Origin: an uncultured Clostridia bacterium
Lineage (GTDB): Bacteria; Bacillota; Clostridia; Christensenellales; Pumilibacteraceae
Assembly (NCBI GenBank): GCA_948440265.1
Contig: CAOJOK010000005.1
Span: 1-64,000 of the forward strand
Length of the DNA stretch: 64,000 nt
Reading direction: 5' to 3'
The first letter of the stretch is position 1; each line of letters starts with the position of its first letter. Below, piece after piece: positions 44,561-52,549 of this stretch. The notes under the pieces are model-generated. The model ran no database searches. It saw only the letters and a program-made list of their open reading frames with translations, and was not told the DNA's origin. The translations under genes were made by a program, and so were the position numbers.

Positions 44561-44605
44561 TTATTTGCTTTCAGATTATTTTTCACACGGCTTTTTTATA
44601 AGCAA

Positions 44606-45205
44606 TCAGCTTATTTCGCGCATACGCTGTTCGAGCAGCGGGCGTTCGTCGGTTTTGATTTTGGAAATGTGCGACAAAAGCAGCGCCGTCATTTTCTTGT
44701 TAAGCACGATTTTCTTGTCCGAGCTCTTTTTCAGCACTTCGATAAATACGCGTTCTATGAGCGACTTCATATACTGTCCGAAAGTTATTCCCATAGCGTC
44801 GTTTTTGGCAACGCACTTGAAAATTTCGTCGCATATCGCAATCTTATTCGCGACTGCCGCGTCCACGGCAACGTCGAAAAACACTCCGCTTGCCGTATTC
44901 GGCGAATACTTGAATGCGGCGTTTCTTATGTTCGGCACTTCCGTAATTGCCTTAACTGCTCTGCGCGCGTCCTTTTTCGCAAACAGGGCATAAATTTTAT
45001 CTCCGAATATCTCTCCGATTTTTCCGTCGTCGGCGATGTTGCCTTCCTTTTCGATTGTGAGATATTCCCATACGTCGAGCGCAAGATTATAGTCGAGCTC
45101 CAAAAAACCTTTGACGGAAGTCAAAAGCTCTTTTTCCTGTGTGAGCACGTCCAGTCTGGACAGCGACGCAAATTGTTTCAAAAACTTCAACTGTTTGGCA
45201 TTCAT
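44606..45205 (-). CDS. Unknown helical protein
   Basis: A 199-residue soluble protein rich in lysine, alanine and leucine, predicted all-helical, with no signal peptide or recognised motif (MNAKQLKFLKQFASLSRLDVLTQEKELLTSVKGFLELDYNLALDVW...). ATG with GGAGGAAAC upstream. It converges on the ferredoxin gene, and its 5' side abuts the left end of the integrated element, so it and metA were probably neighbours before insertion. Function not known. Confidence 0.7.
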   Translation of the reverse strand: MNAKQLKFLKQFASLSRLDVLTQEKELLTSVKGFLELDYNLALDVWEYLTIEKEGNIADDGKIGEIFGDKIYALFAKKDARRAVKAITEVPNIRNAAFKYSPNTASGVFFDVAVDAAVANKIAICDEIFKCVAKNDAMGITFGQYMKSLIERVFIEVLKKSSDKKIVLNKKMTALLLSHISKIKTDERPLLEQRMREIS

Positions 45206-45307
45206 TATAGTTTCCTCCGCAGTAGCTATACTATATTTTATTACGATATTTATTATAACAAAATTCGCGGAAAAATGCTATAAAAATAACCGTTGTTTTC
45301 AAAATTT

Positions 45308-45323
45308 TTTCCTAAATTCTCTT
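45308..45323. repeat. Left 16-bp direct repeat (candidate attL)
   Basis: TTTCCTAAATTCTCTT, identical to 59787-59802. At this end it is flanked by short inverted arms TTTTCAA (45296-45302) and TTGAAAA (45322-45328), as expected for a recombinase site. Confidence 0.7.
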
Positions 45324-45376
45324 GAAAAGTCAAGTAAATAAATAGAATTTTTGGAAAAATATTTTCAATAAAACAA

Positions 45377-45409
45377 AAGACTGCTGAAAGATAGGCTCTC
45401 GGCAGTCTT
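45377..45409 (-). terminator. Terminator at the left end of the element
   Basis: AAGACTGC and GCAGTCTT form a stem with a larger loop. The minus-strand side continues into TTTTGTTTTATTG, so it would stop leftward transcription from the transposase gene before it leaves the element. Confidence 0.65.
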
Positions 45410-45414
45410 GTATA

Positions 45415-45444
45415 TTTTTATGTTCATTGCAATGAACATAAAAA
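45415..45444. repeat. Perfect 30-bp palindrome
   Basis: The half-site TTTTTATGTTCATTG is followed with no spacer by its exact reverse complement. It lies about 90 bases inside the left end, between the terminator and the transposase gene. It may be an operator or recombination site, or extrude as a cruciform. Confidence 0.85.
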
Positions 45445-45529
45445 TTTCGCGCTATTCCGCAATGTTCAAAATATCTTTGTATGCAAAAATAGCCCGTCTT
45501 ACGACAGCATATTTGAAAGTATATTTCAA

Positions 45530-46573
45530 TTACTGCAACTTTGCAATTTCTTCGTCAAATTTTTCCGCCGAAGTAGCATAATCGAATATTTCGCGGGGAT
45601 AAGCATTGACCCAATCTTCGACGGCTTTCACGTCCTGTATGCTAATTTTGGATATATCTGTGCCTTTCGGAATAAGCCGCCGTATTTCACGGTTTAACCG
45701 TTCGTTACTGCCGCGCTCGCAAGAGCAGTACGGGTGACAGTAATATACAGATAAGCGTTTACCGCGAAATATAGACCGTTCTATGGCTTTACTGTCGGAA
45801 AACTCCGAGCCGTTATCCACTGTTATTGTTTTAAAGACCTTCCGAAACATTGCACCATATCTTCGTTCAAGCACATTCAAACAATGTATAACGCTTTCCG
45901 CCTTACGATTCGGCATACGAAAGATAATCTCTTGTCGCGTCAATCTTTCCGTAAGAACAAGCAGCGTCGATAGGGTAGAACCGACTACACAGTCCATTTC
46001 CCAATGCCCGAAAGAATTGCGCTTTGCAATTTCATTCGGACGTTTTTCAATGCTTACACCTTTCGGCGGACGCTTTGCAACGATTTTTCTATAACGCCTC
46101 GGGCGCAAATTCAACGCTTTAAGCGAAATATTCATAAACAACCCTTGCTCTATGTATCGATACATAGTCGTTTTACTTATATTCGTCCGAAATAACCGTT
46201 TCCGCTTTATTTCGCCGAGAACAGCACAAGGCGAAAGCCTATCTGTCAAAACACGTTTTTCCACATAGCGGACAAAACCCCAATCGTTTCCGAGTTTAAG
46301 GGGCGCACCGTGCGACGACATATTGAACCGGTATCTGTCTTCGGCTATATTCGGGCTGTATGCCGTTACTTGCTTATAGTGTCTTTCGCCTATCCAATCA
46401 GTATAACTATATTCTTTTTGCGTACACTTGCCGCGATTTATTTCATTATAAATCGTCGAAAGACATACGCCGAGTTTTTTGGCTATTCTTTGTTTATGCA
46501 GCCCAACACGCAAACACGCTTCTAACTGTAACCGCTGCGTGTATGTCAAATTTCTTGCACCTTTTCTTCTCAT
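45530..46573 (-). CDS. IS30-family DDE transposase
   Basis: A 347-residue transposase. The N-terminal helix-turn-helix (LTYTQRLQLEACLRVGLHKQRIAKKLGVCLSTIYNEINRG, about 10-50) is followed by the catalytic triad: D in HWEMDCVVG, D in TVDNGSEFSD and E in CSCERGSNERLNREIRRLIPKGTD. ATG at 46573 with AAGGACGG upstream is chosen over the track's TTG. I could not find matching terminal inverted repeats hugging the gene, so it does not look like a free-standing IS. Filamentous phages sometimes carry transposases that act as integrases, which could be the role here; the 16-bp flanking repeat is longer than IS30 target duplications, so this stays open. Confidence 0.88.
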   Translation of the reverse strand: MRRKGARNLTYTQRLQLEACLRVGLHKQRIAKKLGVCLSTIYNEINRGKCTQKEYSYTDWIGERHYKQVTAYSPNIAEDRYRFNMSSHGAPLKLGNDWGFVRYVEKRVLTDRLSPCAVLGEIKRKRLFRTNISKTTMYRYIEQGLFMNISLKALNLRPRRYRKIVAKRPPKGVSIEKRPNEIAKRNSFGHWEMDCVVGSTLSTLLVLTERLTRQEIIFRMPNRKAESVIHCLNVLERRYGAMFRKVFKTITVDNGSEFSDSKAIERSIFRGKRLSVYYCHPYCSCERGSNERLNREIRRLIPKGTDISKISIQDVKAVEDWVNAYPREIFDYATSAEKFDEEIAKLQ

Positions 46574-46633
46574 TTCAAACACCGTCCTTTTCCGTAATTG
46601 TTTTTTTGTCAAAATAAAGTATATCTTTTCTGC

Positions 46634-46863
46634 CGTTTACTTGCAAGCAGTCAAGTGCCTTTCGCGGCATAAACCGCTTCGCTATTTATTCCACGAACAC
46701 TTGACTGCTTGCATTTAAAGCCGTGCTTTTCGCCTTGCCGAAAGCAACTCAAAACGGATAAACCCTTTCGGGTTGCTTTCGGCGGCTCATTTTACGGCTT
46801 TAAACCGTTCACTTTCTCGTCACTTACCGTTTCTTTCTTTGCCTCTTGCAATCTAAAACGGAT
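46634..46863. repeat. Structured 230-bp direct repeat, copy 1
   Basis: Matches copy 2 at 57194-57429. The first 80 bases are nearly identical; the rest is divergent but folds the same. Stem A: TGCAAGCAGTCAAGTG (46642-46657) with CACTTGACTGCTTGCA (46698-46713), enclosing a GCGG/CCGC hairpin. Stem B outer: TTTAAAGCCGT (46714-46724) with ACGGCTTTAAA (46794-46804). Stem B inner: GCCGAAAGCAAC (46737-46748) with GTTGCTTTCGGC (46772-46783). There is no credible ORF. The interval 46574-47155 otherwise holds only this repeat and the rep-side hairpin. Confidence 0.85.
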
Positions 46864-46905
46864 AAACCACCCCACAAAATTAGTCTACCTTGATTGCAGA
46901 GAGCA

Positions 46906-46971
46906 TTACACGCCCCCTTGTACTAAACAAGTCGGCTCGCTGACGCTCGCCGAGTCCAAGGGGGCGTGTAA
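46906..46971. repeat. Long hairpin beside rep, candidate replication origin
   Basis: TTACACGCCCCCTTG (46906-46920) and CAAGGGGGCGTGTAA (46957-46971) form a perfect 15-bp stem around a 36-base loop with further weak pairing. It is non-coding, about 190 bases downstream of the rep stop, followed by a very GC-rich run. Rolling-circle origins commonly carry such hairpins next to rep; a strong terminator for the rep transcript is an alternative, though no U-run follows. Confidence 0.6.
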
Positions 46972-47155
46972 CGCTCGCGCCGCGCTCGCCGCGACGGCGG
47001 CAAAACGGCGGCAATTTCGCGCTAAACCGCTTGCGAACCTTGCCGCTCGTGCGTTTTGCTTTTGTCGCTTTCCTCGCTTTTTCGGCTTTTTTTAACGCCG
47101 AAAAGCACCTATAAAAACAGGTGCAAGACAAACAGAGTATGTTTTTGTTTATAAA

Positions 47156-48127
47156 TTACGCCGCAAAAGCGGGGTTACATACATAATCCCATAGCGACAT
47201 TTGCCGTGGCGTAAAGCGCATTACGTCACGTTCCCAATCGACTATATCGTCGAATAACACATACATATCCACAAAGTTAATAAATTTTGCGGCAATATCG
47301 TCGTCGCATAGCCTTATAAATATTTCCGAGGCAATGCCGCGGGAATACACGATTCTTTCGCCTGTCTTGCCGAGGTACTTTGTCAAGTACCCGATTAAAC
47401 TATTATTCTGTACTGCCGAACATAATATTTCCTCGAAATCGTTTCTTCCGAACGCTTCCACGAAAAAACTGTTTTCGTGCGTAATTCGCATTCGTTCATT
47501 GCGTGTATCATAATCTGTCTTTTCCGTAATCTTGCCTAACATCTGACCGTGCGGAACGTAGACGAGCGCGTGAAAATGCAACCGATGTTCTTCGGGCGAA
47601 TACTCGAATACCCCCATATAGCGCCAACTACGGCGAGTATGTAAATTCGAAAGACACTTGCGGAGTTTCTTACGAAAACTTGCTTCGTCGTGTTTATCGC
47701 CATTGTATGTCACGGTGACGAAGTACGTCCACCGATTAAGGTTTGCCTTTCGCTTAAACCTTTTCAATCGGTGAAAATAATTGTTCTTTTCTCGCGCTAT
47801 TTTCTTTTCAAGCCATTCGTCTATGTTCGGATAATTCGGAAACAGTTTTATTATTCCGTCATAAATAAAATCTTTCAAATCGTCATTTTTTAAACCCTCG
47901 CGTTGTCCGGCATAGTAAAGGCTATCGAAAAGCATATCTATGTCCTTTCGTGGTTCTTTTTCCACAGAAACATAAGAACAGTTTTTGCGTTTGAATGGAA
48001 TTGCTATATAATGACCGCCGTCGTGATACACACGGTACGGCTTCGGCTCTTTGCGTTCTGGCAAAGGCTCGTCGAAAAAAAACGGCAAATCTGCCTTTTT
48101 ACAGGGCATAAGTGCGACATTGTTCAT
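47156..48127 (-). CDS. HUH rolling-circle replication initiator (Rep)
   Basis: A 323-residue replication protein. Motif 1: TYFVTVTYNGD (about 134-144). Motif 2: the metal-binding HUH, RLHFHALVYVP (about 188-198). Motif 3: the nicking tyrosine region LIGYLTKYLGK (about 243-253). It would nick the element's origin and covalently attach to the 5' end to drive rolling-circle replication and single-strand production. ATG at 48127 with GAGAGGTAA upstream. It is the last leftward gene before the structured repeat copy 1. Family: phage/plasmid Rep of ssDNA elements. Confidence 0.88.
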   Translation of the reverse strand: MNNVALMPCKKADLPFFFDEPLPERKEPKPYRVYHDGGHYIAIPFKRKNCSYVSVEKEPRKDIDMLFDSLYYAGQREGLKNDDLKDFIYDGIIKLFPNYPNIDEWLEKKIAREKNNYFHRLKRFKRKANLNRWTYFVTVTYNGDKHDEASFRKKLRKCLSNLHTRRSWRYMGVFEYSPEEHRLHFHALVYVPHGQMLGKITEKTDYDTRNERMRITHENSFFVEAFGRNDFEEILCSAVQNNSLIGYLTKYLGKTGERIVYSRGIASEIFIRLCDDDIAAKFINFVDMYVLFDDIVDWERDVMRFTPRQMSLWDYVCNPAFAA

Positions 48128-48168
48128 TTTTAATTACCTCTCTTTTTTTGAATGTGTATTTTCAATCT

Positions 48169-48197
48169 TTGACATTTAATCAAATCTTTTGTATAAT
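48169..48197 (+). promoter_or_regulatory. Perfect consensus promoter of the cargo gene
   Basis: TTGACA (48169-48174), 17-base spacer, TATAAT (48192-48197), directed against the element's other genes and followed by AAAGGAG and the ATG at 48232. Confidence 0.92.
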
Positions 48198-48231
48198 TTA
48201 ACCGTAAGAATAAGCACAAAGGAGTTTTCTT

Positions 48232-49185
48232 ATGGGAAAGAACTGTGTATTATGCGGCAAGCCGAGCGGTATATATCCGTTATGCAAAGAACACTTGCAG
48301 ATGAAAGCGGACGGCAAAGTAGTAAAATGCGAAGAGTGCGGAACGTGGCATTTTGCCGACAGACCCTGCGAGCAGTGCGGAGCAGGGGATACTTTAAAAG
48401 AAAAATATTCGAAAATTGAAGCAAAAGCCCAAGAAAAGGAAAATGATATAACTTGTATTATTTGCGGCGCACCTTCTAATGGGAAACAGCAATGCCGTAA
48501 TTGTTATAATGAAACAAGAAACCATATGGACTCGCTAGACAAAAATAGTACAGTTAGAAAATTACGAGATTATTATTACAATTTAAAAGAACGCATATTT
48601 ATAATTAAAGGTATAGAAGAGACCAAAAAGCAATGTAATAAACTTATTGCCATAGCAATGACAGAGCAGAATATAAACGATGATAGTTCTTTAATGGATA
48701 GAGTTTATAAAGACGTGGAGCAACTCATCATAAACAAACAACCGCCTGTACCAAATGAGAAATACGAGGAAGAAAGAAAGGAAAAAGACGAAAATAAAAG
48801 CAAAATAAATACAGCACAGGACGGACACAATGTCGATTCTGATATGGAAGTGCGAATAGACGATGTGCTTTATAATGCTTTCATTTTACACTGTTACGGA
48901 AAAAATGTAGATGAAATAACAGAGAAAAGAAAAAAATGCGATTGGTTTGTACCTATTTGCAACGGAAAGGGAATATATATCGAGTATTGGGGAATGGATA
49001 CACTCAAATACATAGAAGATAGAAAAGAAAAAGAAGAATTATATAAAAAGCACAACATTCCATACATAGGAATCGAAAAAGATGACCCTAAAATGGATTC
49101 TCAAACTTTTAAAGCAAATCTTTTAAGAGAATTAAAAAGCATTGCCGAAAAATATTATGGGTTTATGCCCGAATGGAAAAAATAG
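48232..49185 (+). CDS. Zinc-finger protein with nuclease-like C-terminal domain (cargo gene)
   Basis: A 317-residue protein. The first 100 residues carry four zinc-ribbon type cysteine pairs (CVLCGKPSGIYPLC, CEECGTWHFADRPCEQC, CIICGAPSNGKQQCRNC). The middle (about 100-215) is lysine-rich, helical and probably coiled. The C-terminal 100 residues (VDDVLYNAFILHCYGKNVDEITEKRKKCDWFVPICNGKGIYIEYWGM...YKKHNIPYIGIEKDD) resemble PD-(D/E)xK-type endonuclease folds, with D in CDWFVP and E in IYIEYWG. It is AT-rich compared with its neighbours, faces opposite to the phage genes and has its own perfect promoter and terminator. This is the pattern of a moron or defence/superinfection-exclusion gene. Function is inferred. 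Confidence 0.8.
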   Translation: MGKNCVLCGKPSGIYPLCKEHLQMKADGKVVKCEECGTWHFADRPCEQCGAGDTLKEKYSKIEAKAQEKENDITCIICGAPSNGKQQCRNCYNETRNHMDSLDKNSTVRKLRDYYYNLKERIFIIKGIEETKKQCNKLIAIAMTEQNINDDSSLMDRVYKDVEQLIINKQPPVPNEKYEEERKEKDENKSKINTAQDGHNVDSDMEVRIDDVLYNAFILHCYGKNVDEITEKRKKCDWFVPICNGKGIYIEYWGMDTLKYIEDRKEKEELYKKHNIPYIGIEKDDPKMDSQTFKANLLRELKSIAEKYYGFMPEWKK

Positions 49186-49188
49186 CGT

Positions 49189-49218
49189 AAAATAGGACGG
49201 AGCCCACCGTCCTGTTTT
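49189..49218 (+). terminator. Terminator of the cargo gene
   Basis: AAAATAGGACGG pairs with CCGTCCTgTTTT across a 6-base loop, ending in Ts. Confidence 0.88.
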
Positions 49219-49230
49219 ACTTATATACTA

Positions 49231-49476
49231 CTATCTTTTGTTTTTTTTTGCTTTCCAGCAATTTGCACTATCTTTTTGTGCCGCCAAGTAACCCGAACGA
49301 TATGCGCGTTGTTCATTGGTCAATTTCTTCGGTTTTCCATAATCATCAAACTTTATGTGCATATCATTCGTTAATGCGACGTTGTTACGCAGTTCTTCGG
49401 CTGCTTTCGCACCTTTTTCGGACGGGTTCAAAAGAACAGTGACCGAACCATTTTTTCTTTTAATTTTAACAGACAT
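49231..49476 (-). CDS. Small basic phage-type protein, unknown
   Basis: An 81-residue lysine-rich protein (MSVKIKRKNGSVTVLLNPSEKGAKAAEELRNN...KAKKNKR) with ATG and GGAGGAG ribosome site. Its N-terminus resembles a short beta-hairpin and the tail is strongly basic, which would suit nucleic-acid binding. It converges with the cargo gene. No family recognised. Confidence 0.7.
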   Translation of the reverse strand: MSVKIKRKNGSVTVLLNPSEKGAKAAEELRNNVALTNDMHIKFDDYGKPKKLTNEQRAYRSGYLAAQKDSANCWKAKKNKR

Positions 49477-49540
49477 TTGTTTAACTCCTCCAAAAATTAT
49501 TTTTATATATCAACGGCGGGCTAAACCGCTAATACCGAAC

Positions 49541-49569
49541 TTGACATTAAACCGAAAATTTTATATAAA
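49541..49569 (+). promoter_or_regulatory. Promoter upstream of a small zinc-ribbon gene
   Basis: TTGACA (49541-49546), 17-base spacer, TATAAA (49564-49569). The expected transcript start is only a few bases before the ATG at 49580. Confidence 0.75.
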
Positions 49570-49579
49570 TCGTGATATT

Positions 49580-49792
49580 ATGTTATCTTATCAAGAAATG
49601 GAATGTTTGGAACAACGTAAGTGTTTTCATTGTGACAATACGCTTGAATACAATATGGAATCAAGAAATCTGCAATGCTCTGTTTGCGGAAGTAGTTGGA
49701 ACTACAACGAATACAAACAGAACAAAGCGTTATATAACAAAAATCCGGACGCATATATAACTCTGTATACCTACGAAAAATGCTCCAAATAA
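49580..49792 (+). CDS. Small zinc-ribbon protein, probably leaderless mRNA
   Basis: A 70-residue protein, MLSYQEMECLEQRKCFHCDNTLEYNMESRNLQCSVCGSSWNYNEYKQ..., with two CxxC pairs (CFHC and CSVC) 19 residues apart forming a probable zinc ribbon. The start is the in-frame ATG just downstream of a good promoter. No ribosome site is present, which fits a leaderless message. It is opposite in direction to the phage genes and overlaps the 3' end of the 49771-49968 gene by 22 bases. Alternative start: ATG at 49598. Could be a regulator; function unknown. Confidence 0.6.
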   Translation: MLSYQEMECLEQRKCFHCDNTLEYNMESRNLQCSVCGSSWNYNEYKQNKALYNKNPDAYITLYTYEKCSK

Positions 49793-49968
49793 AAACTGTC
49801 CGTGATTTGATGAACTTCGTCTATAAGTTCTATCAGTTCGGTAGAAATAGCAAAGTCCATATAAAACGATAGAAGCAGCATTGTGTCACGGCACGGCGTT
49901 TTGCCTTCCAATGCTTTAATCATTGATTCCGTTGCATTTTCGGCAGTCAAAATATTGTTTTCATTCAT
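49771..49968 (-). CDS. Small acidic protein, unknown
   Basis: A 65-residue acidic protein (MNENNILTAENATESMIKALEGKTPCRDTMLLLSFYMDFAISTELIELIDEVHQ...) with ATG and AAAGGAGT upstream. It starts four bases after the ATPase gene and ends the long leftward gene string. No recognised family. Confidence 0.7.
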   Translation of the reverse strand: MNENNILTAENATESMIKALEGKTPCRDTMLLLSFYMDFAISTELIELIDEVHQITDSFYLEHFS

Positions 49969-49972
49969 ATAT

Positions 49973-52195
49973 TTACTCCTTTCGCTTATTTGTCAAATCT
50001 CGTATAAAGTGACTGTTCTGCCGTTTCAATTCGGCGAACGTAGCCTTTTCGGTAGCGTATTCGCGCAAGTCGTCTATGCCGATGGGCGAGCGCAAAGCCT
50101 TTTCCGTGAAGAAATCCGAGAAACAGTCTGTCGAAAACCGCTTGCTGTAAATCTTCTTCGACATAAGATAATACTTGTTTTCGCGTGTCCGTCCGTCCTG
50201 CGTTCCGCTTTCGACCTGTACGCGCAAAACGCAGTAACCGAAGCGATTATATATCCGCGCATAATAGCCGTGTATTGCCGCAGTAATCGCCTTAAACAGA
50301 TACATAAAAAGCGTATTGTCCGAGCGCACAAACCTATAACGGTAATATAAACTCGTGAACTTTCCGAAAAGCAGGGAATAGAGCAATTCCGCGAGAGTAA
50401 AGAACGGCATAGCAAGACGGGTTTCGCCGCTGTCCTCTATGTGTACTATGTCCGTAAGGTCCCGAGCGTCTGCGCCGAGGCTTTCGGGACGTTGCTCGTC
50501 GGTAATGACCTTGACGAAAGGGAAGTTGTCCACAGTGGCGGAGTGCCGCACCATTTTCAGCCAATCGTTAAAACCGTCGTTCTTTTGATTGACGGTTTTA
50601 TCTGTCTTGCGCTTGCCGTCAAGAGATTCCTTATTTCCTCGCTCTTTGCCTACTTCGGTAATGACTATAACGCCGAACTCGAAGCTGTCGGACTGCCGAT
50701 TGTTCTTTAATACCTTTTGCCCGAGCCGCAGAGCGTCGAAATCGAGAATGTGCGAATGTCTGCTGTAACTGTCTATAAGCCTGCTGTCGCGGCAAAAAAA
50801 GTCACTGTCCCACATAGGAAAATTACCGAGGTCGGAAATAAAATTGTCCTCTCGTATGGAGTAGTTCGAGAGCAAGAGCGAGGACTGAACGATGTAAATA
50901 AAATACAACTGCGCATAAGTTTCGAGAACTTCCCACAAAGACGTTATTTTCAGTCCGTCGTCGAAAGTATCGCCGTAGCGTTCGCTGTCATAGCCGAAAC
51001 AATTAAGGGCGGTAAAGCTTACCCGAATACCGTATCTGCGTTTAATATACCTTTTAACGCTTTTTACGCTATCGGTATTTAAATTACGACACACCTTATT
51101 CCATTCGGCTAAAATATGTACAAACTTTCGGCAAGTAGCGAGGTTGTAAACCTTATGCAGCGACATTGCTTGCCGGAGTTCGTTTTCGAACACTATCCAC
51201 GGAAAGTACGGGAATTTCAAATCGTTTTCAAGCAATTTTTCAAAAGCCTTATCTCGCAGCATAACCTCTTGCGAAAGAGCCATATCGGTAATAGCCGTCG
51301 TTTTCTTTTTTCCCATTGTTCCGCAAGTCATATAGACGACGGGACGGGCATTTATAAAGCCGCGATTTCGCCGTTCGAAATGATTGAGCCGCATATAGGC
51401 TATATTCTTGCGGAAACGGTCAAAAAGCGCAAGTCCGATTATTACCCACGCCCACGGCGGCACGAACGTCAGAACTGCGGAAAGGTCTATAAACAGTTTA
51501 TATACTTGCAGATACAGACTGCCGAGGTCGAAAGAAACGACGAAATAAAGATAGTACGCGAAGAACTCCGAAAGTATAGTAAAAGCGTTAAAATAAAACA
51601 GCCACAACAGCAGCCAAATCATTCTATAATACCGCTGCTCTTTTATAAAATTTACTAATGACACGGCAAAATTTTTCACAGGAATAAACACATAGAAAGC
51701 CGCCTTTTTGTATAACCGCAGCGGCTTGCTGTCGCGGTCGTAATCGTTGTTCGTCTTATTGAAGTACCGCGAGAAAGCAAGCCGCAATATAACAACAGCA
51801 GGAACGGCGAAGAGCAGGATAAGGCAGAACGTGTACAGCATATTCCCCATAAAGGCAAGATAAGCGAGGACGTTGTTTGAATTTACAAACAGCGTCCAAT
51901 AAGCCGAGAATTTGCCCTTAAAGCCGTCAAAGGTGTCGGGCAGGGGAATAGACGGTTTGGGCGGTGACGGCGTTTGAGAGGGAAACAGCGGTATTACGGG
52001 CAGGGTATTGACAGTCGGTTTTATACCGTGCTTTATACCGAAAAGTTCACAGAAAAAATATGCTGCGGACAGACCGAAATCCCGACCGCTCTCTATTATT
52101 CTTCCGAGAGCGCTGGGGAATATGAATATGCCGCAGAGTATGAAACCGAGCGTGATTACTATGCAAATAATGTGTCTGTAATTAAAGCGTTTCAC
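49973..52195 (-). CDS. Zot/pI-like morphogenesis ATPase, membrane-anchored
   Basis: A 740-residue protein. Several hydrophobic segments (about 9-28, 112-142, 192-222, 232-258) with a proline-rich linker (PLFPSQTPSPPKPSIPLP, about 69-86) precede a cytoplasmic P-loop domain with Walker A CGTMGKKKTT (291-300) and a later hydrophobic strand EFGVIVITEVGKERG as likely Walker B. The membrane-anchored P-loop architecture is that of the inovirus pI/Zot assembly ATPase that extrudes the virion through the membrane. The GTG at 52195 overlaps the stop of a 30-residue ORF (GTGA), a better start than the track's TTG at 52261. Alternative: a coupling-type DNA-translocating ATPase of a mobilisable element. 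Confidence 0.78.
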   Translation of the reverse strand: MKRFNYRHIICIVITLGFILCGIFIFPSALGRIIESGRDFGLSAAYFFCELFGIKHGIKPTVNTLPVIPLFPSQTPSPPKPSIPLPDTFDGFKGKFSAYWTLFVNSNNVLAYLAFMGNMLYTFCLILLFAVPAVVILRLAFSRYFNKTNNDYDRDSKPLRLYKKAAFYVFIPVKNFAVSLVNFIKEQRYYRMIWLLLWLFYFNAFTILSEFFAYYLYFVVSFDLGSLYLQVYKLFIDLSAVLTFVPPWAWVIIGLALFDRFRKNIAYMRLNHFERRNRGFINARPVVYMTCGTMGKKKTTAITDMALSQEVMLRDKAFEKLLENDLKFPYFPWIVFENELRQAMSLHKVYNLATCRKFVHILAEWNKVCRNLNTDSVKSVKRYIKRRYGIRVSFTALNCFGYDSERYGDTFDDGLKITSLWEVLETYAQLYFIYIVQSSLLLSNYSIREDNFISDLGNFPMWDSDFFCRDSRLIDSYSRHSHILDFDALRLGQKVLKNNRQSDSFEFGVIVITEVGKERGNKESLDGKRKTDKTVNQKNDGFNDWLKMVRHSATVDNFPFVKVITDEQRPESLGADARDLTDIVHIEDSGETRLAMPFFTLAELLYSLLFGKFTSLYYRYRFVRSDNTLFMYLFKAITAAIHGYYARIYNRFGYCVLRVQVESGTQDGRTRENKYYLMSKKIYSKRFSTDCFSDFFTEKALRSPIGIDDLREYATEKATFAELKRQNSHFIRDLTNKRKE

Positions 52196-52284
52196 ACTTT
52201 CACCGCTGTAAAAACAAAGTACCCTATAACGGTCAGAATGACCGCACCGAGCAGAACCCAAAGTATTCTTTTAAAAGTTTTCAT
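52192..52284 (-). CDS. 30-residue membrane miniprotein
   Basis: Not in the ORF track. ATG at 52284 encodes a basic start (MKTFKRIL) and one hydrophobic span (WVLLGAVILTVIGYFVF) ending TAVKV. Its stop overlaps the GTG start of the ATPase by four bases. Inoviruses carry tiny single-span minor coat or assembly proteins near this position, so it may be a virion or assembly subunit. Ribosome site weak (GGCGGTAAAG). Confidence 0.6.
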   Translation of the reverse strand: MKTFKRILWVLLGAVILTVIGYFVFTAVKV

Positions 52285-52310
52285 TTTGCTTTACCGCCCA
52301 TATAAACCGT

Positions 52311-52535
52311 TTACCAAAATGTTTTAATAACGTCGTCAAAGACTTTTTCGCGTTCGGCTCGTGTAAATATACGTCCGCTCTTTTCCTGACGAATAACGCA
52401 CGCACCGTGATACATTGCGCGCTGCTGAAACGTATCCCGATGCGTTTTTGCGTACTTATCGGCATTGCGTTTTTCCAAACCTTTGTGTGCGGCATTGCTT
52501 GCGCATAATCTGCGTTGCTGTTTTGTTCTTTTCAT
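52311..52535 (-). CDS. Small basic protein, unknown
   Basis: A 74-residue arginine/lysine-rich protein (MKRTKQQRRLCASNAAHKGLEKRNADKYAKTHRDTFQQRAMYHGACVIRQ...) with ATG and a strong AAAAGGAGTT ribosome site. Probably soluble, perhaps nucleic-acid binding. The overlapping ORF of the track in another frame is a shadow. It is preceded by the palindrome and small-RNA region. Confidence 0.72.
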   Translation of the reverse strand: MKRTKQQRRLCASNAAHKGLEKRNADKYAKTHRDTFQQRAMYHGACVIRQEKSGRIFTRAEREKVFDDVIKTFW

Positions 52536-52549
52536 AATTTAACTCCTTT

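Noticed and set aside
45296-45328. Identification of the left repeat as a true XerC/XerD dif site
   Set aside because: Only partial resemblance to remembered dif sequences; the central region and right arm do not match well enough to claim it.
45530-46650. Free-standing IS30 insertion sequence
   Set aside because: I could not find matching terminal inverted repeats or a short target duplication around the transposase; it is better read as a gene of the larger element.
51116-51658. 180-aa plus-strand ORF inside the element
   Set aside because: Antisense shadow of the Zot-like ATPase; no promoter or ribosome site.
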